Source of the DNA: Streptomyces sp. UNOB3_S3
GTDB taxonomy: Bacteria; Actinomycetota; Actinomycetes; Streptomycetales; Streptomycetaceae
Reading direction: 5' to 3'
DNA length: 59,061 nucleotides
Assembly: GCF_020740895.1 (NCBI RefSeq)
Contig: NZ_JAILXP010000005.1
Location: 1-59,061 of the forward strand
Under the pieces are notes generated by a model. That model did no database searches. It worked only from the letters and a program-made list of their open reading frames with translations, and had not been told where the DNA came from. Below are positions 25,843 through 34,157 of the stretch, one piece after another. Every line of letters starts with the position of its first letter. The first letter of the stretch is position 1. The position numbers and the translations under genes are program-made.

Positions 25843-26354
25843 CAACCCTCGGAACCCGGTACACCGACACCCGCACCGGCGACCGCTATTGGGCCGACTG
25901 TACGGGCGCCTGGCGGCGCGCCGGCCAGGGCATGACCTACGCCGAAGCGTTCCCGGCCGCCGTCACGCTCACCGGGGCCGACGAGGGCCGGTGGACGCCG
26001 CTCACCTCCGTGACGATCGCCCCGGCCGCGTACGACCGGGTGGCGGTCATCAAGGCCATGGCCTGGGCCGCGTTCTCCGGCGACACCCCCGAGTCGGTCT
26101 CGCTGCGCGTGCGCGAGGGCAGCGCCAACGAGCTGGCCGTGATGTTCCGCGCCCCGGCCTGGGCCAGTGCCGGCGGGACCGACACCGTCACCATGCACCC
26201 CGTCCCGGCCGGCACCACCGTCACGTACGCGATGGACTTCACCTTCCGTTCCGAGGCCGGCCAGGACACCGCCGGCATGCGCTTGAAGATCAGCCCCGAC
26301 CGGCCGCACGACACCTACCTGCGCGTCGCCCTCCACCCGAGGGAGAACCGATGA
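25839..26354 (+). CDS. Minor tail protein, tandem paralogue 2 (apparent ATA start)
   Basis: A protein of about 171 aa reading ATLGTRYTDTRTGDRYWADCTGAW, aligned with the starts of both neighbours, and ending YLRVALHPRENR. No ATG/GTG/TTG lies where homology begins; the codon there is ATA at 25839. GGGAG at 25828-25832 is six bases upstream. Either ATA is used, or the start was mutated and initiation occurs at ATG 25932 with loss of the first domain strand. Confidence 0.65.
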   Translation: MATLGTRYTDTRTGDRYWADCTGAWRRAGQGMTYAEAFPAAVTLTGADEGRWTPLTSVTIAPAAYDRVAVIKAMAWAAFSGDTPESVSLRVREGSANELAVMFRAPAWASAGGTDTVTMHPVPAGTTVTYAMDFTFRSEAGQDTAGMRLKISPDRPHDTYLRVALHPRENR

Positions 26355-26866
26355 CCGTCCCGGGGACCCTCTACCTGGACACCGCGACCGGCACCGAGTA
26401 CGCCCGGACCACGGCTGGCACCTGGGTGCCGGTCGGCACGCCGGGAGCACAGTTCCGCAGCGACTACGCCGAGCCCGGCCTGACCGTCACCGGCCACCTG
26501 CGCTGGACCCTCTTCGGCGAGGTCCGGTTCGAGCCCACGCCGTACGCCCGCCAGGTCGAACTCACCGCTTCGTGGTGGGGCGACTTCCCCGACCAGCCCC
26601 CGGCCTCCGCAGACGTCGAGATCCGAGTCCAGCTCGGCGCGGCGGCGGAGACCAAGCTGGCCACCGTCTTCCGCGCCCCCTCCCGCCCGCAGCGCTCCCC
26701 GAAAGGCTGCGGGGCGGACGTCGCCACGCAGTTCGAGGCCCCCGCCGGCGTGCCCGTCGTCGTCCGCGCCCTGGCCGGCCTGCACGCCGGCGACAAGACC
26801 CGCGCCACCCTGCGCACCGGCTACCAGGTCACCTACCTGCACGCCGTCGCCTACCCCAAGCGCTGA
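26351..26866 (+). CDS. Minor tail protein, tandem paralogue 3
   Basis: A protein of 171 aa starting MTVPGTLYLDTATGTEYARTTAGTW, coupled to the upstream stop by ATGA. It ends TYLHAVAYPKR, resembling FLRATAYPD and YLRVALHPR of the other two. The three genes look like a tandem triplication that has diverged strongly, perhaps giving a hetero-oligomeric tip. Confidence 0.65.
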   Translation: MTVPGTLYLDTATGTEYARTTAGTWVPVGTPGAQFRSDYAEPGLTVTGHLRWTLFGEVRFEPTPYARQVELTASWWGDFPDQPPASADVEIRVQLGAAAETKLATVFRAPSRPQRSPKGCGADVATQFEAPAGVPVVVRALAGLHAGDKTRATLRTGYQVTYLHAVAYPKR

Positions 26867-26900
26867 TCCACTCGCACCACCCGCACGAAAGGGGGCCGCC

Positions 26901-28112
26901 CTGGCGGTCACCGAATCGGGCTACGAAGCCCGCTTGTACGAATTCGTCCCCGACGGAGACCCCGCACTCGACCTCACCCGGGGAACCGGCAGTACCGGGT
27001 GGCACCCCGACAGCTTCCGCCAGAGGGGCTGGCGCGCCGTCTACCGGGCCTCGCCCCGGTTCGTCAGCGTCGGGTGGCGGCGCACCATGGACAAGCCGTC
27101 CGAGGCCAACGTGACCATCCCGCTGGCCGCCCTGGACGACGCCCGCCTGCGGTATCCGGCGATCCAGCCGTTCCGTACCGTCCTGGGCATCGTCCGCGAC
27201 GGCTTCATGGTCTGGGGCGGCATCGTCTGGAACCTCCGGGTCGACCTGGAGGAGCGCACGCTGGAGCTGGCCGCCCGCGACTTCCTGTCGTACTACGAGA
27301 CCAACCACGCCTACGGCGGATGGTCCACCAAGGCCGGCGGCGACCTCCAGTCCGACATCCTCAAGCGTATGGCCCTGCGCGCCGAGTGGGGTATCCAGAC
27401 CAGCACCGCGGCCATCACCGCGATGCCCCGCAAGCGCGAGCTGTCGTTCCTGGAGAACGAGTTCAAACCCTCGCTGGACGTCATGCAGGACCTCGCCGAC
27501 AACATCGGCGGGTTCTTCTTCCGCAGTGCGGCATGGCGGGCCCACAAGGGAACCGAGCTGCGCCACGACATCCGCAACACAGTCGACCGCACGCCCCGCA
27601 CCGCCACCGGCCCGGACGGCGTACCGCTGCCGGACCTGGTGGAGGGCACCACGTGCGAGGTGCAGGAACTGTTCCTCAACGGCGAGAACATCGCGACGAC
27701 CGCCTACACCATCGGCGCGAGCGGCAGCGACAAGACCGCCGGCGTCTGGTCCCGCCGCGACAACCGGGACCTGCGCCGGCTCTTCCCGCAGCGCGACGTC
27801 GTCAACGTCATGGGATCGATCAAGCACCAGAGCACCCTCGATCTCCACGGGGACACCGCCCTGCACTTCGGAGCCACGGGCATCGTCACCCCGCGCGTGG
27901 TGACCTATCCCGACGTCTACACCCCCCACCATTTCGACCCGAACATGGGCCAGAAACTCCGTCTCGTCTCAGCCAACGAATTCATGCGCATCGACAGCTC
28001 GTACGTGCTCACCGAAGTGCGCGTCGCGGTCAACGCGGACGGCTCGGACCGGTGCGAGCTGTCCCTGTGCCAAGAGGAACTGTTTGATGCGGAGAGCTTC
28101 ACTCGTCCGTGA
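26901..28112 (+). CDS. Tail hub / minor tail protein (Gp37-like)
   Basis: A protein of about 403 aa. It contains LYEFVPDGDPALDLTRG, RFVSVGWRRTMDKPSEANVTIPL and SILDGDTALHFG-like stretches, typical of the phage tail-hub group that forms the plug below Dit. TTG 26934 is an available start. CTG 26901 has GAAAGGGGG five bases before it and adds AVTESGYEAR in frame, so CTG was preferred. It overlaps the next gene. Confidence 0.68.
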   Translation: MAVTESGYEARLYEFVPDGDPALDLTRGTGSTGWHPDSFRQRGWRAVYRASPRFVSVGWRRTMDKPSEANVTIPLAALDDARLRYPAIQPFRTVLGIVRDGFMVWGGIVWNLRVDLEERTLELAARDFLSYYETNHAYGGWSTKAGGDLQSDILKRMALRAEWGIQTSTAAITAMPRKRELSFLENEFKPSLDVMQDLADNIGGFFFRSAAWRAHKGTELRHDIRNTVDRTPRTATGPDGVPLPDLVEGTTCEVQELFLNGENIATTAYTIGASGSDKTAGVWSRRDNRDLRRLFPQRDVVNVMGSIKHQSTLDLHGDTALHFGATGIVTPRVVTYPDVYTPHHFDPNMGQKLRLVSANEFMRIDSSYVLTEVRVAVNADGSDRCELSLCQEELFDAESFTRP

Positions 28113-28671
28113 GCCGAGCCTGGTCGACCAACTCGCCGACCTCCAACGTCGGCTGCGCGACCTGGAACGCACACCCCCGCGCGGCGGACGCACCGACCGG
28201 TTCCAGTCGGTCGCCGTCTACCCCGGCTCCGCCCACCGCTTCCAGGGCCCCGGCTGGGTGGATCTTGCCGAAGTGCCGATCTCCGGCATGAACAAACCCA
28301 TCCTGCGGGTGGAAGCGCGCCTGTTCTCCGCCCAGGACTGGCAGGTCGAGCTGAAGACGAACACCGGCAAGACCACCCACAACACCGGCGGATACCCCTG
28401 CGCCGTGGTCCGCCCCGGGGACATGCAGTCCTACGACGTCCCCGGCATGGGCACGATCAAATATCGCACCCTCCGGTGGTTCTGGCGCTGGCCCGGCCGC
28501 ACCGGCTGGTCCGAGGGAGACGGCGCGGACCGCTTCTTCCTGCGCGGCAACACCCCCGCCACCGACACCTCAAGCGCCTCGTTCTGGGTGCCGGCCGCCA
28601 CCGCCCTCGGCGAGGACGACCTGAGCGATGAAGAGCTGGCACAGGTCGACAAGGCGCCCACTTTCATTTAG
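28087..28671 (+). CDS. Minor tail or tip protein, coiled-coil start and jelly-roll-like body
   Basis: A protein of 194 aa from ATG 28087 inside the preceding gene. A short coiled coil (VDQLADLQRRLRDLERTP) precedes a beta-rich body (FQSVAVYPGSAHRFQGPGWVDL .. VELKTNTGKTTHN). This is typical of trimerised tail-tip subunits in actinophages. It is the last gene of the tail operon; an inverted repeat follows. Confidence 0.65.
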   Translation: MRRASLVREPSLVDQLADLQRRLRDLERTPPRGGRTDRFQSVAVYPGSAHRFQGPGWVDLAEVPISGMNKPILRVEARLFSAQDWQVELKTNTGKTTHNTGGYPCAVVRPGDMQSYDVPGMGTIKYRTLRWFWRWPGRTGWSEGDGADRFFLRGNTPATDTSSASFWVPAATALGEDDLSDEELAQVDKAPTFI

Positions 28672-28693
28672 CCTGCCAATTGCCGGATTACTG

Positions 28694-28711
28694 TTTCCGG
28701 TATTCCGGAAA
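28694..28711. terminator. Short inverted repeat after the tail operon
   Basis: TTTCCGG-TATT-CCGGAAA, a perfect 7-bp stem with a 4-nt loop 23 bases after the last tail gene. It may be a weak terminator or a binding site, given the palindromes just downstream. Confidence 0.45.
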
Positions 28712-28720
28712 TCCGCGCCG

Positions 28721-28755
28721 ACCTTATGCATAAGGTGAAGTCATATGCATAAGGT
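28721..28755. promoter_or_regulatory. 16-bp perfect palindrome with an adjacent half repeat
   Basis: ACCTTATGCATAAGGT at 28721-28736 is a perfect palindrome. Eleven of its bases (ATGCATAAGGT) recur at 28745-28755 on the same strand after a short gap. A partial TTTGCATA follows. This resembles a tandem operator for a dimeric regulator, about 40-75 bases before a small gene and ahead of the lysis cassette. Confidence 0.6.
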
Positions 28756-28797
28756 CGCCATTTGCATACAGTGGAACGGCCGCGCTATGTTCCTGTC

Positions 28798-28944
28798 ATG
28801 GAGATGGCAACTGCCCTACCGGGTACGGGATTTCTGGCAGCGGTTACCGCAGTGCTGCTGACTGCGGTCATGCATCCGGACCCGCAAATCAGAGAGCGTG
28901 CATTGCTGGCACTCAAGGCATTATTCGGAGGCAGGGTCAGGTAA
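28798..28944 (+). CDS. Small hydrophobic peptide
   Basis: A 48-aa frame MEMATALPGTGFLAAVTAVLLT, followed by a short helix with HPDPQIRERALLALKALFG. It is one predicted membrane helix with an amphipathic tail. The ribosome site is weak. It sits just behind the palindromic operator and before the endolysin, so a role in lysis control is possible but unproven. Confidence 0.45.
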   Translation: MEMATALPGTGFLAAVTAVLLTAVMHPDPQIRERALLALKALFGGRVR

Positions 28945-29020
28945 TTTTTGGCTGCCAGGGCTCGTTGTGAATCATTTGAGCCCTGGCCGAGTCATCGCAT
29001 CCCGAAAGGAGAAGCCCGCA

Positions 29021-30205
29021 CTGGGTTCCCGTAACGCCTTCCTCGCCGAAGCGAGGAAGTGGGCCGACGAGAAGTACAAGGAAGGCCGCAACAACGACAC
29101 CGTCTTCGGCCGCTGGTACCCGATGAACTGGCAGCCCTGGTGCGACATGTTCGTCTCCTACTGCGCCGAGCGGACCGGCAACGCGGCGGCGGTAGGGAAG
29201 TTCGCCTACTGCCCCTCGCACGTCGAGTTCTTCAGGAATCGCGGCCAGTGGTACAGCGCACAGGCGCAGGCCAGGGCCGGCGACGTGGTGTTCTTCCACA
29301 ACGGCGACGGCGTCGCCTATCACGTCGGCATCGTCCTGGCCGACGCCGAGCCCGGGACGAGCGTGAAGACGGTCGAGGGCAACACCTCCAGCGGCGCGGC
29401 CGGCTCGCAGAACAACGGCGACGGCGTGTACTACCGCACCCGCCCCCGGTCGATGATCCTCGGCTTCGGCCGCCCCGCCTTCGCCACCCTCGCCGGCGAC
29501 ACCGCCCCGGCCGACCCCGGCCGGTGGACCGTCAAGCGCGGGCAGACCCTGAGCGCGATCGCCGCCCTGTGCGGCACCACCGTCTCCGCCCTCCTCTCCC
29601 TGAACCCCGGCATCGACCACCCTGACCGGATCACGGACGGCCAGGAGCTGACCGTCTCGGCCACCGCCAAGCCCGCTCCGGATAAGCCCTCCCCGCCGAC
29701 ACCCGACACACACCGGCGGGACCACGACGAGACGTCGGCCGGCCGGGCCAGCATCGAGGGCCACGAGTACGGACCCGGCGCGTATGGACCGCACATCACT
29801 GCCCTGGGCAAGGCCCTGGTGGACAAGGGCTTCGGCCGCCACTACGCCGAAGGCCCCGGCCCCCGCTGGTCGCAGGCCGACCAGCGCAACTACGCCGACT
29901 TCCAGCGGTCCCTCGGTTTCACCGGCGCGGACGCCGACGGCATCCCCGGACCCGTCTCCCTGCACATGCTCCTGGCCCCTGCCCCCACGAAGGCGAAGCC
30001 GACGCGGCCGCAGGAGCCGGCCCCGGCCAAGCCGGCGCAGCCGAAGCCCGCCAGGCCGGCCGATCCCCTGGGCGAGGGGCTGTGGACCATGGAGAAGAAC
30101 GCGGACGGCTCGATCACCTTCCGCCCAGTCAAGCCGACCTCGAAGAAGGACGCCGTGCGCGCCGAGCTGACGCGCGCCGTGCCCGAGCCGGTGACGGCGG
30201 CATGA
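29021..30205 (+). CDS. Endolysin: CHAP amidase/endopeptidase + LysM + peptidoglycan-binding domain
   Basis: The frame encodes GSRNAFLAEARKWADEKY. A CHAP-type catalytic domain follows (PWCDMFVSYCAE with the nucleophilic Cys; AYHVGIVLADAE with the catalytic His). A LysM follows (WTVKRGQTLSAIAALCGTTVSALLSLNPG), then a peptidoglycan-binding-like module (ITALGKALVDKGFGRHYAEGPG .. GIPGPVSLHML) and a Pro/Lys-rich tail. No signal peptide, consistent with holin-dependent release. The likely start is CTG 29021, with AAAGGAG nine bases upstream. Longer GTG-started frames lack a ribosome site. Confidence 0.88.
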   Translation: MGSRNAFLAEARKWADEKYKEGRNNDTVFGRWYPMNWQPWCDMFVSYCAERTGNAAAVGKFAYCPSHVEFFRNRGQWYSAQAQARAGDVVFFHNGDGVAYHVGIVLADAEPGTSVKTVEGNTSSGAAGSQNNGDGVYYRTRPRSMILGFGRPAFATLAGDTAPADPGRWTVKRGQTLSAIAALCGTTVSALLSLNPGIDHPDRITDGQELTVSATAKPAPDKPSPPTPDTHRRDHDETSAGRASIEGHEYGPGAYGPHITALGKALVDKGFGRHYAEGPGPRWSQADQRNYADFQRSLGFTGADADGIPGPVSLHMLLAPAPTKAKPTRPQEPAPAKPAQPKPARPADPLGEGLWTMEKNADGSITFRPVKPTSKKDAVRAELTRAVPEPVTAA

Positions 30206-30444
30206 ACGAACGCGACTCCCTCGGCGTCAGCATCTCCGCCCGCGAGATCTACGACCAGATCGTGGGCCTGCGCGATGACGTCCGAGGGCTGACCCAGACC
30301 CAGACCACTACGGCCGCGGAACTCGCCGACCACGAGACCCGGCTACGCGCCATCGAACGGTGGCGCTACGCCGCACCCCTGGCCGGGGTCTCCGCCCTCG
30401 GCGCGGTCGTCGCCGAGGCCATCCGTGTCACCGGAAAGGCATGA
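30202..30444 (+). CDS. Small lysis-cassette protein with coiled coil and one membrane helix
   Basis: An 80-aa protein: MNERDSLGVSISAREIYDQIVGL, a heptad-rich helix (TTAAELADHETRLRAIERW), then one hydrophobic helix (YAAPLAGVSALGAVVAEAIRV). This topology is common for proteins encoded between endolysin and holin in actinophages and may act as an antiholin or pinholin partner (inference). Its ATG overlaps the endolysin stop. Confidence 0.7.
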   Translation: MNERDSLGVSISAREIYDQIVGLRDDVRGLTQTQTTTAAELADHETRLRAIERWRYAAPLAGVSALGAVVAEAIRVTGKA

Positions 30445-30758
30445 TCATCAGAGACGACATCCGAGACAACCCCGTGATGATGCGCGCCATCGTCGTGGCC
30501 GCTCTGTCCCTGCTGGGAGCGTGGGTTCCCGCACTCGCCGGCATCGAGCACACCGAACCCATGGTCGGTGCCGTCGTGGCCGCCGTGACGCTGTTCCTCG
30601 GCCACGGCGCGCGAGCCCGTGTCACCCCCAACCACCGCGCGGTGCTCCGCGAGGAAGCGGAGGCCGCCCTGGCCCAGGCGGACCGCTCCGCAGAGGGGCC
30701 GACCGCGCTCCTGCCCACCATGTCGATGAAGGCCGAGGGGCGCGGCCGGCCCGGCTGA
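30441..30758 (+). CDS. Holin
   Basis: A 105-aa protein with two hydrophobic helices (AIVVAALSLLGAWVPALAG and PMVGAVVAAVTLFLGHGA) and a charged C-terminal tail. This matches small class II holins that permeabilise the membrane for the endolysin. ATG 30441 overlaps the previous stop by ATGA. The assignment rests on topology and position in the lysis cassette. Confidence 0.75.
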   Translation: MIIRDDIRDNPVMMRAIVVAALSLLGAWVPALAGIEHTEPMVGAVVAAVTLFLGHGARARVTPNHRAVLREEAEAALAQADRSAEGPTALLPTMSMKAEGRGRPG

Positions 30759-30760
30759 GC

Positions 30761-30780
30761 TGTACCCCTCCCGAACTCAA
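30761..30780 (+). promoter_or_regulatory. Copy 2 of the YGTACCCnnCCYGAACTYAA motif
   Basis: TGTACCCCTCCCGAACTCAA, ending 29 bases before the start of the kinase-like gene. It lies between the lysis cassette and that gene. Confidence 0.7.
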
Positions 30781-30809
30781 CCCTCGCGTCAGCCGAGGGA
30801 AGGGGAAGG

Positions 30810-31397
30810 GTGCGAGGCATCGGGATCATGGGACGGGCACGCAGCGGAAAGGACACCGTGGCCGCACGGCTCGTCGAAGCGTACGGATTCCGGCGCGTGG
30901 CCCTGGCCGACCCGCTCAAGGACATGGCCCTCGGGATAGACCCCCTGATCACCTGCGAAGTGCGGGACGGCGGCGCGCTGCGCCTCGCCGAGGCGGTGCG
31001 CCTGTTTGGCTGGGAGACGGTCAAGGAGCGCTATCCCGAAGCCCGGCGCTTCCTGCAACGCCTCGGCACGGACGGCGTACGTCACCACATCAGCGTGAAC
31101 CACTGGGTGGACGTGCTGCTTCGGAACGCCGACACCGCGTACCGGGAGGAGGACGCTCGCCCCGTCGTCGTGCCGGACGTCCGCTTCGAGAACGAAGTAC
31201 ACGCCCTGGCCGCGCACGGCTTCACCCTGTGGTCCGTCGACCGGCCAGGGCTCCCGAACGCGGTACACGAATCCGAGCGGCTGCCCCTCCACCACGGGGA
31301 GCTGCTGATCAACAACAACGGAACACTCGCTGCGCTGCACCGCCAGGTGGACGCGGCCATGGAACAGACCAGAAAGAGCCGATGCGACACCTACTGA
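30810..31397 (+). CDS. Deoxynucleoside monophosphate kinase-like protein
   Basis: A 195-aa protein from GTG 30810 with GIMGRARSGKDTVAARLVE, a P-loop typical of phage dNMP kinases. LADPLKDMA follows, then a lid-like region and DVRFENEVHALAAHGF. Such enzymes phosphorylate dNMPs for phage DNA synthesis. It belongs functionally with the early module although it follows the lysis genes. It has a motif copy as a possible promoter. Confidence 0.82.
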   Translation: MRGIGIMGRARSGKDTVAARLVEAYGFRRVALADPLKDMALGIDPLITCEVRDGGALRLAEAVRLFGWETVKERYPEARRFLQRLGTDGVRHHISVNHWVDVLLRNADTAYREEDARPVVVPDVRFENEVHALAAHGFTLWSVDRPGLPNAVHESERLPLHHGELLINNNGTLAALHRQVDAAMEQTRKSRCDTY

Positions 31398-31570
31398 TCA
31401 AGCTCCTGCGAGCCGTGCCCACCGAGAACGTACTGAACACCGTGGACGAGAGTCCGTGGGACGCGGTAACGCCGCGCGAGATGCGCGAGCAGCGCGTGGC
31501 GGATGCCCGAGTGCGGGCTGAGGTGCCCGGTTACCGCGACGGCGTGCCGTCCATCAACCGGGCGCGCTGA
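31382..31570 (+). CDS. Small hypothetical phage protein
   Basis: A 62-aa protein starting MRHLLIKLLRAVPTENVL, with ESPWDAVTPREMREQRVADARVRAEV. It is amphipathic and charged, with no recognised domain. It overlaps the end of the kinase gene and is followed by a strong terminator, so the two form one short transcription unit. Confidence 0.6.
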   Translation: MRHLLIKLLRAVPTENVLNTVDESPWDAVTPREMREQRVADARVRAEVPGYRDGVPSINRAR

Positions 31571-31583
31571 CGTCCACCTCTCT

Positions 31584-31622
31584 GGCCCCCGTGGCCGATC
31601 TTCGGGATCGGTCATGGGGGCC
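31584..31622 (+). terminator. Strong hairpin terminator
   Basis: GGCCCCCGTGGCCGATC-TTCG-GGATCGGTCATGGGGGCC. The stem is about 17 bp with two G-U pairs closed by a TTCG loop. It ends the kinase unit and marks the left border of the AT-richer islet. Confidence 0.85.
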
Positions 31623-32024
31623 TTCGTGCGTTCCCTGAGGAGTAACGGTTGTGAGAAACCGTCGTGGCAGCGATGTCACCGCCGCTTCAAATGACCAGAG
31701 CCAGTGTTGTCATTGACTTTCTGAAGGAGGACGGAGCCGACCGGTTAGCGCGGGCTGGCAGTCGCTGAGAGTGAGTTGGGGCTCCGGCCCGGGTAGCCAG
31801 GTGTCCCTCGTCATCGCGCACGAGCTCTGCCGACCCAACCCTTGATCAAGTAGCGTCCCCATCTACATAGGTATGGACTGGAGTAAGGGGAACGAACTGA
31901 TCAAACACTGAGCCTTACTCGCTGCATGACTTCACACCACAACGCATACTTGGCGCAGAGGTGCTCTAGGCCACGCCAAAGCTGAAAGATATCGGTAAGT
32001 GTGATCGCCTAGTCCTGACAGGCG
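31623..32024. other. AT-richer intergenic stretch upstream of the PfkB-AAA gene
   Basis: No convincing long gene. Two tiny frames are visible: ATG 31691 (ASVVIDFLKEDGADRLARAGSR, preceded by no clear site) and an ATG near 31873 beginning MDWSKGNELIKH that stops at once. Both look like remnants of longer genes. The GC drop starts here, together with the terminator at its left edge. Confidence 0.4.
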
Positions 32025-34130
32025 GTGAGTGACGTGGACGAGTTGGTTTTCATTACCGGCGATCAGACCATCGACTGGGTTTTCATGGAATCTGACAGCA
32101 GTGGAATCCGTCATGATGATGAGCGCCTACGGGCTCGCTTGACGGTGGGGTGGCATGCAGGCGGAGTAACACTGCTCGAATCCCTCGTGAAGGAATCAAT
32201 CACCACACGAGCTACGGTTAAGTGCGCGTACAGCAAACCCAATAAAGACGAAATTCGAACGTACGATAACCCGTATAATCACACGTTCGCCCTGATGGCG
32301 AAAGGCGAAAGAAATCGGGCTCGAATCAAAGACTACCTAGGGTTCCGGGAGAGCGGAAAGCCGAATGCTCCCGAAAGGCCGCCGGGGCCAGCCAAAGTAG
32401 TCGTCATCGATGATGCGGCACTCAGTTTTCGGAAAGATCCACGGAACTGGAAAGGCTTGATACCCAACAGTGATTGCAGCAAGGAGGATCAGCCCTGGGT
32501 GGTCCTTAAAATGAGTCAAGGCGTCATGACGGGGAAGCTTTGGGATTATATCTACAGCAGGGTGTGTGACTCGAAGGACTGGCTCGGGCGCAAGCTAATC
32601 ATCATCACCTCGGTAGCGCGCTTGCGTGATGTGGGAGCCGGTATCAGTAAAGATCTATCTTGGGAGCGATCGGCTCAGGATGTTGCAGTAGAGCTTCAAC
32701 GCAACGCCGCAATAAAGCCACTAGCCCGCTGTGGGCAAGTAGTTGTTTCTTTCGGCCCAAGCGGGGTTCTGCTGATCAAGCGTAAAAACGGTCAACGCGA
32801 TTATACCTTGGTATTTAATCGTGAGCTGATGGAAAGCGAATGGGAAGAAGCGCACTCCGAAGGTATGATGTTCGGTTATGGTAGCGCCCTATGTGCTGGA
32901 ATCGTTCGCCAGCTCCTTGCGGATCCGGAAGAGCTCACTGAAGGGATACTTCAGGGAGTTGCCGCCATGCGGCTAATATACGACGATGGATTTGATGTAA
33001 GTAAGTCGGAACTCGCATTCCCGAGCGATTCGCTTTCCTTTGCGCGAGAGGCGGACAGGGCGAGAGTTTTGACGGGGTTTGGCATCTCTCGAATATCGGC
33101 TTCTACCGCGGTTGAATCTTATGCTACTGATTCGATATTGGGTATACAACATCACGATCAAGTTGAGGTTGAAGCACTCGCTCATCGAGTAGTGATAGAA
33201 GGGCCATCGGTGCTCGATGACATTCCCTTGGGCCATTTTGGCAAGCTGTTTAGCGTGAGCCGTCAAGAGATCGAAAGCCTGCATTCCATCCGCAATCTTT
33301 TGATGGACTACGGGTCCAAGTCGGCACTAGATGTAGCGCCACTTTCAATTGCGGTTTTCGGTGCCCCGGGCGCTGGAAAGAGCTACGCCGTCAAGCAGCT
33401 TATGGCACCCCTGGAGAGACCAGGTCGAGGCGTCCAGTCATTTGACTTTAATCTCTCGCAATTCAACTCCGCTTCCGATCTTATCGGCGCACTGCATCGA
33501 GTGCGTGACGGAGCGCTTCAGGGGAGTATTCCACTGGCCTTCTGGGATGAATTTGACTCCCCCCTTAAAGGCGAGCATCTGGGATGGCTTCGATATTTTC
33601 TTGCGCCTATGCAGGATGGTAAATTTCTGCAAGGTGAGATTGTTCACAGAGTAGGGCCGGCGCTCTTTGTGTTCGCTGGAGGGACATCTGACAGGTTTGA
33701 CGAGTTCAGAGACGCGGTACAGAAGGCGGACCCCGACGCGAAAGCCCTAGACTTCCTCAGTAGGCTTCGTGGTTTTATTGATGTGACTGGGCCGAACCCG
33801 GAAGGACCGGGCGACGTGCACTATGTACTTCGTCGGGCCATCATTCTCCATGAATTGTTGAAGAAGAAGGGGATCGTAAAAGATAAGCGAGGCCGGTTCG
33901 AGGTATCGGAGGATGTGATTCGGGCCTTCTTGACGACGCCAGATTACCTTCACGGAGCTCGCTCTATGAGGGCGATTGTGGAGATGAGTAGGGTTACGAA
34001 AGGGGAGCACTTCAAGGTGTCTTGTCTGCCCGAAGAGAAGCAACTCAACCTGCATGTCCCGGGGGCTGAATTTCTTGGTAGGGCGCGTAGACGTTCGCCA
34101 GATATCGGGTTCTTGCCGTTTAGTCATTGA
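32025..34130 (+). CDS. PfkB-like (sugar-kinase fold) domain fused to an AAA+ ATPase; candidate defence gene
   Basis: A protein of 701 aa. Residues about 1-330 resemble a degenerate PfkB/ribokinase fold: ITGDQTIDWVF, HAGGVTLLESLV, VVIDDAALSFR, QVVVSFGPSGVLLIKR, and GYGSALCAGIV where active kinases have GAGD. A linker follows. The C-terminal AAA+ domain has SIAVFGAPGAGKSYAV (Walker A, about 445), PLAFWDEFDSPL (Walker B, about 507) and LFVFAGGTSDRF (sensor 1). The missing GAGD aspartate suggests a nucleotide-sensing rather than kinase role. Codons are far richer in A/T than the phage core genes. It lies between a terminator and an integrase remnant. I do not recognise a named system; antiviral function is a hypothesis. 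Confidence 0.75.
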   Translation: MSDVDELVFITGDQTIDWVFMESDSSGIRHDDERLRARLTVGWHAGGVTLLESLVKESITTRATVKCAYSKPNKDEIRTYDNPYNHTFALMAKGERNRARIKDYLGFRESGKPNAPERPPGPAKVVVIDDAALSFRKDPRNWKGLIPNSDCSKEDQPWVVLKMSQGVMTGKLWDYIYSRVCDSKDWLGRKLIIITSVARLRDVGAGISKDLSWERSAQDVAVELQRNAAIKPLARCGQVVVSFGPSGVLLIKRKNGQRDYTLVFNRELMESEWEEAHSEGMMFGYGSALCAGIVRQLLADPEELTEGILQGVAAMRLIYDDGFDVSKSELAFPSDSLSFAREADRARVLTGFGISRISASTAVESYATDSILGIQHHDQVEVEALAHRVVIEGPSVLDDIPLGHFGKLFSVSRQEIESLHSIRNLLMDYGSKSALDVAPLSIAVFGAPGAGKSYAVKQLMAPLERPGRGVQSFDFNLSQFNSASDLIGALHRVRDGALQGSIPLAFWDEFDSPLKGEHLGWLRYFLAPMQDGKFLQGEIVHRVGPALFVFAGGTSDRFDEFRDAVQKADPDAKALDFLSRLRGFIDVTGPNPEGPGDVHYVLRRAIILHELLKKKGIVKDKRGRFEVSEDVIRAFLTTPDYLHGARSMRAIVEMSRVTKGEHFKVSCLPEEKQLNLHVPGAEFLGRARRRSPDIGFLPFSH

Positions 34131-34157
34131 GAGCGTAGCCTGATGTGCGGCTTTTAC

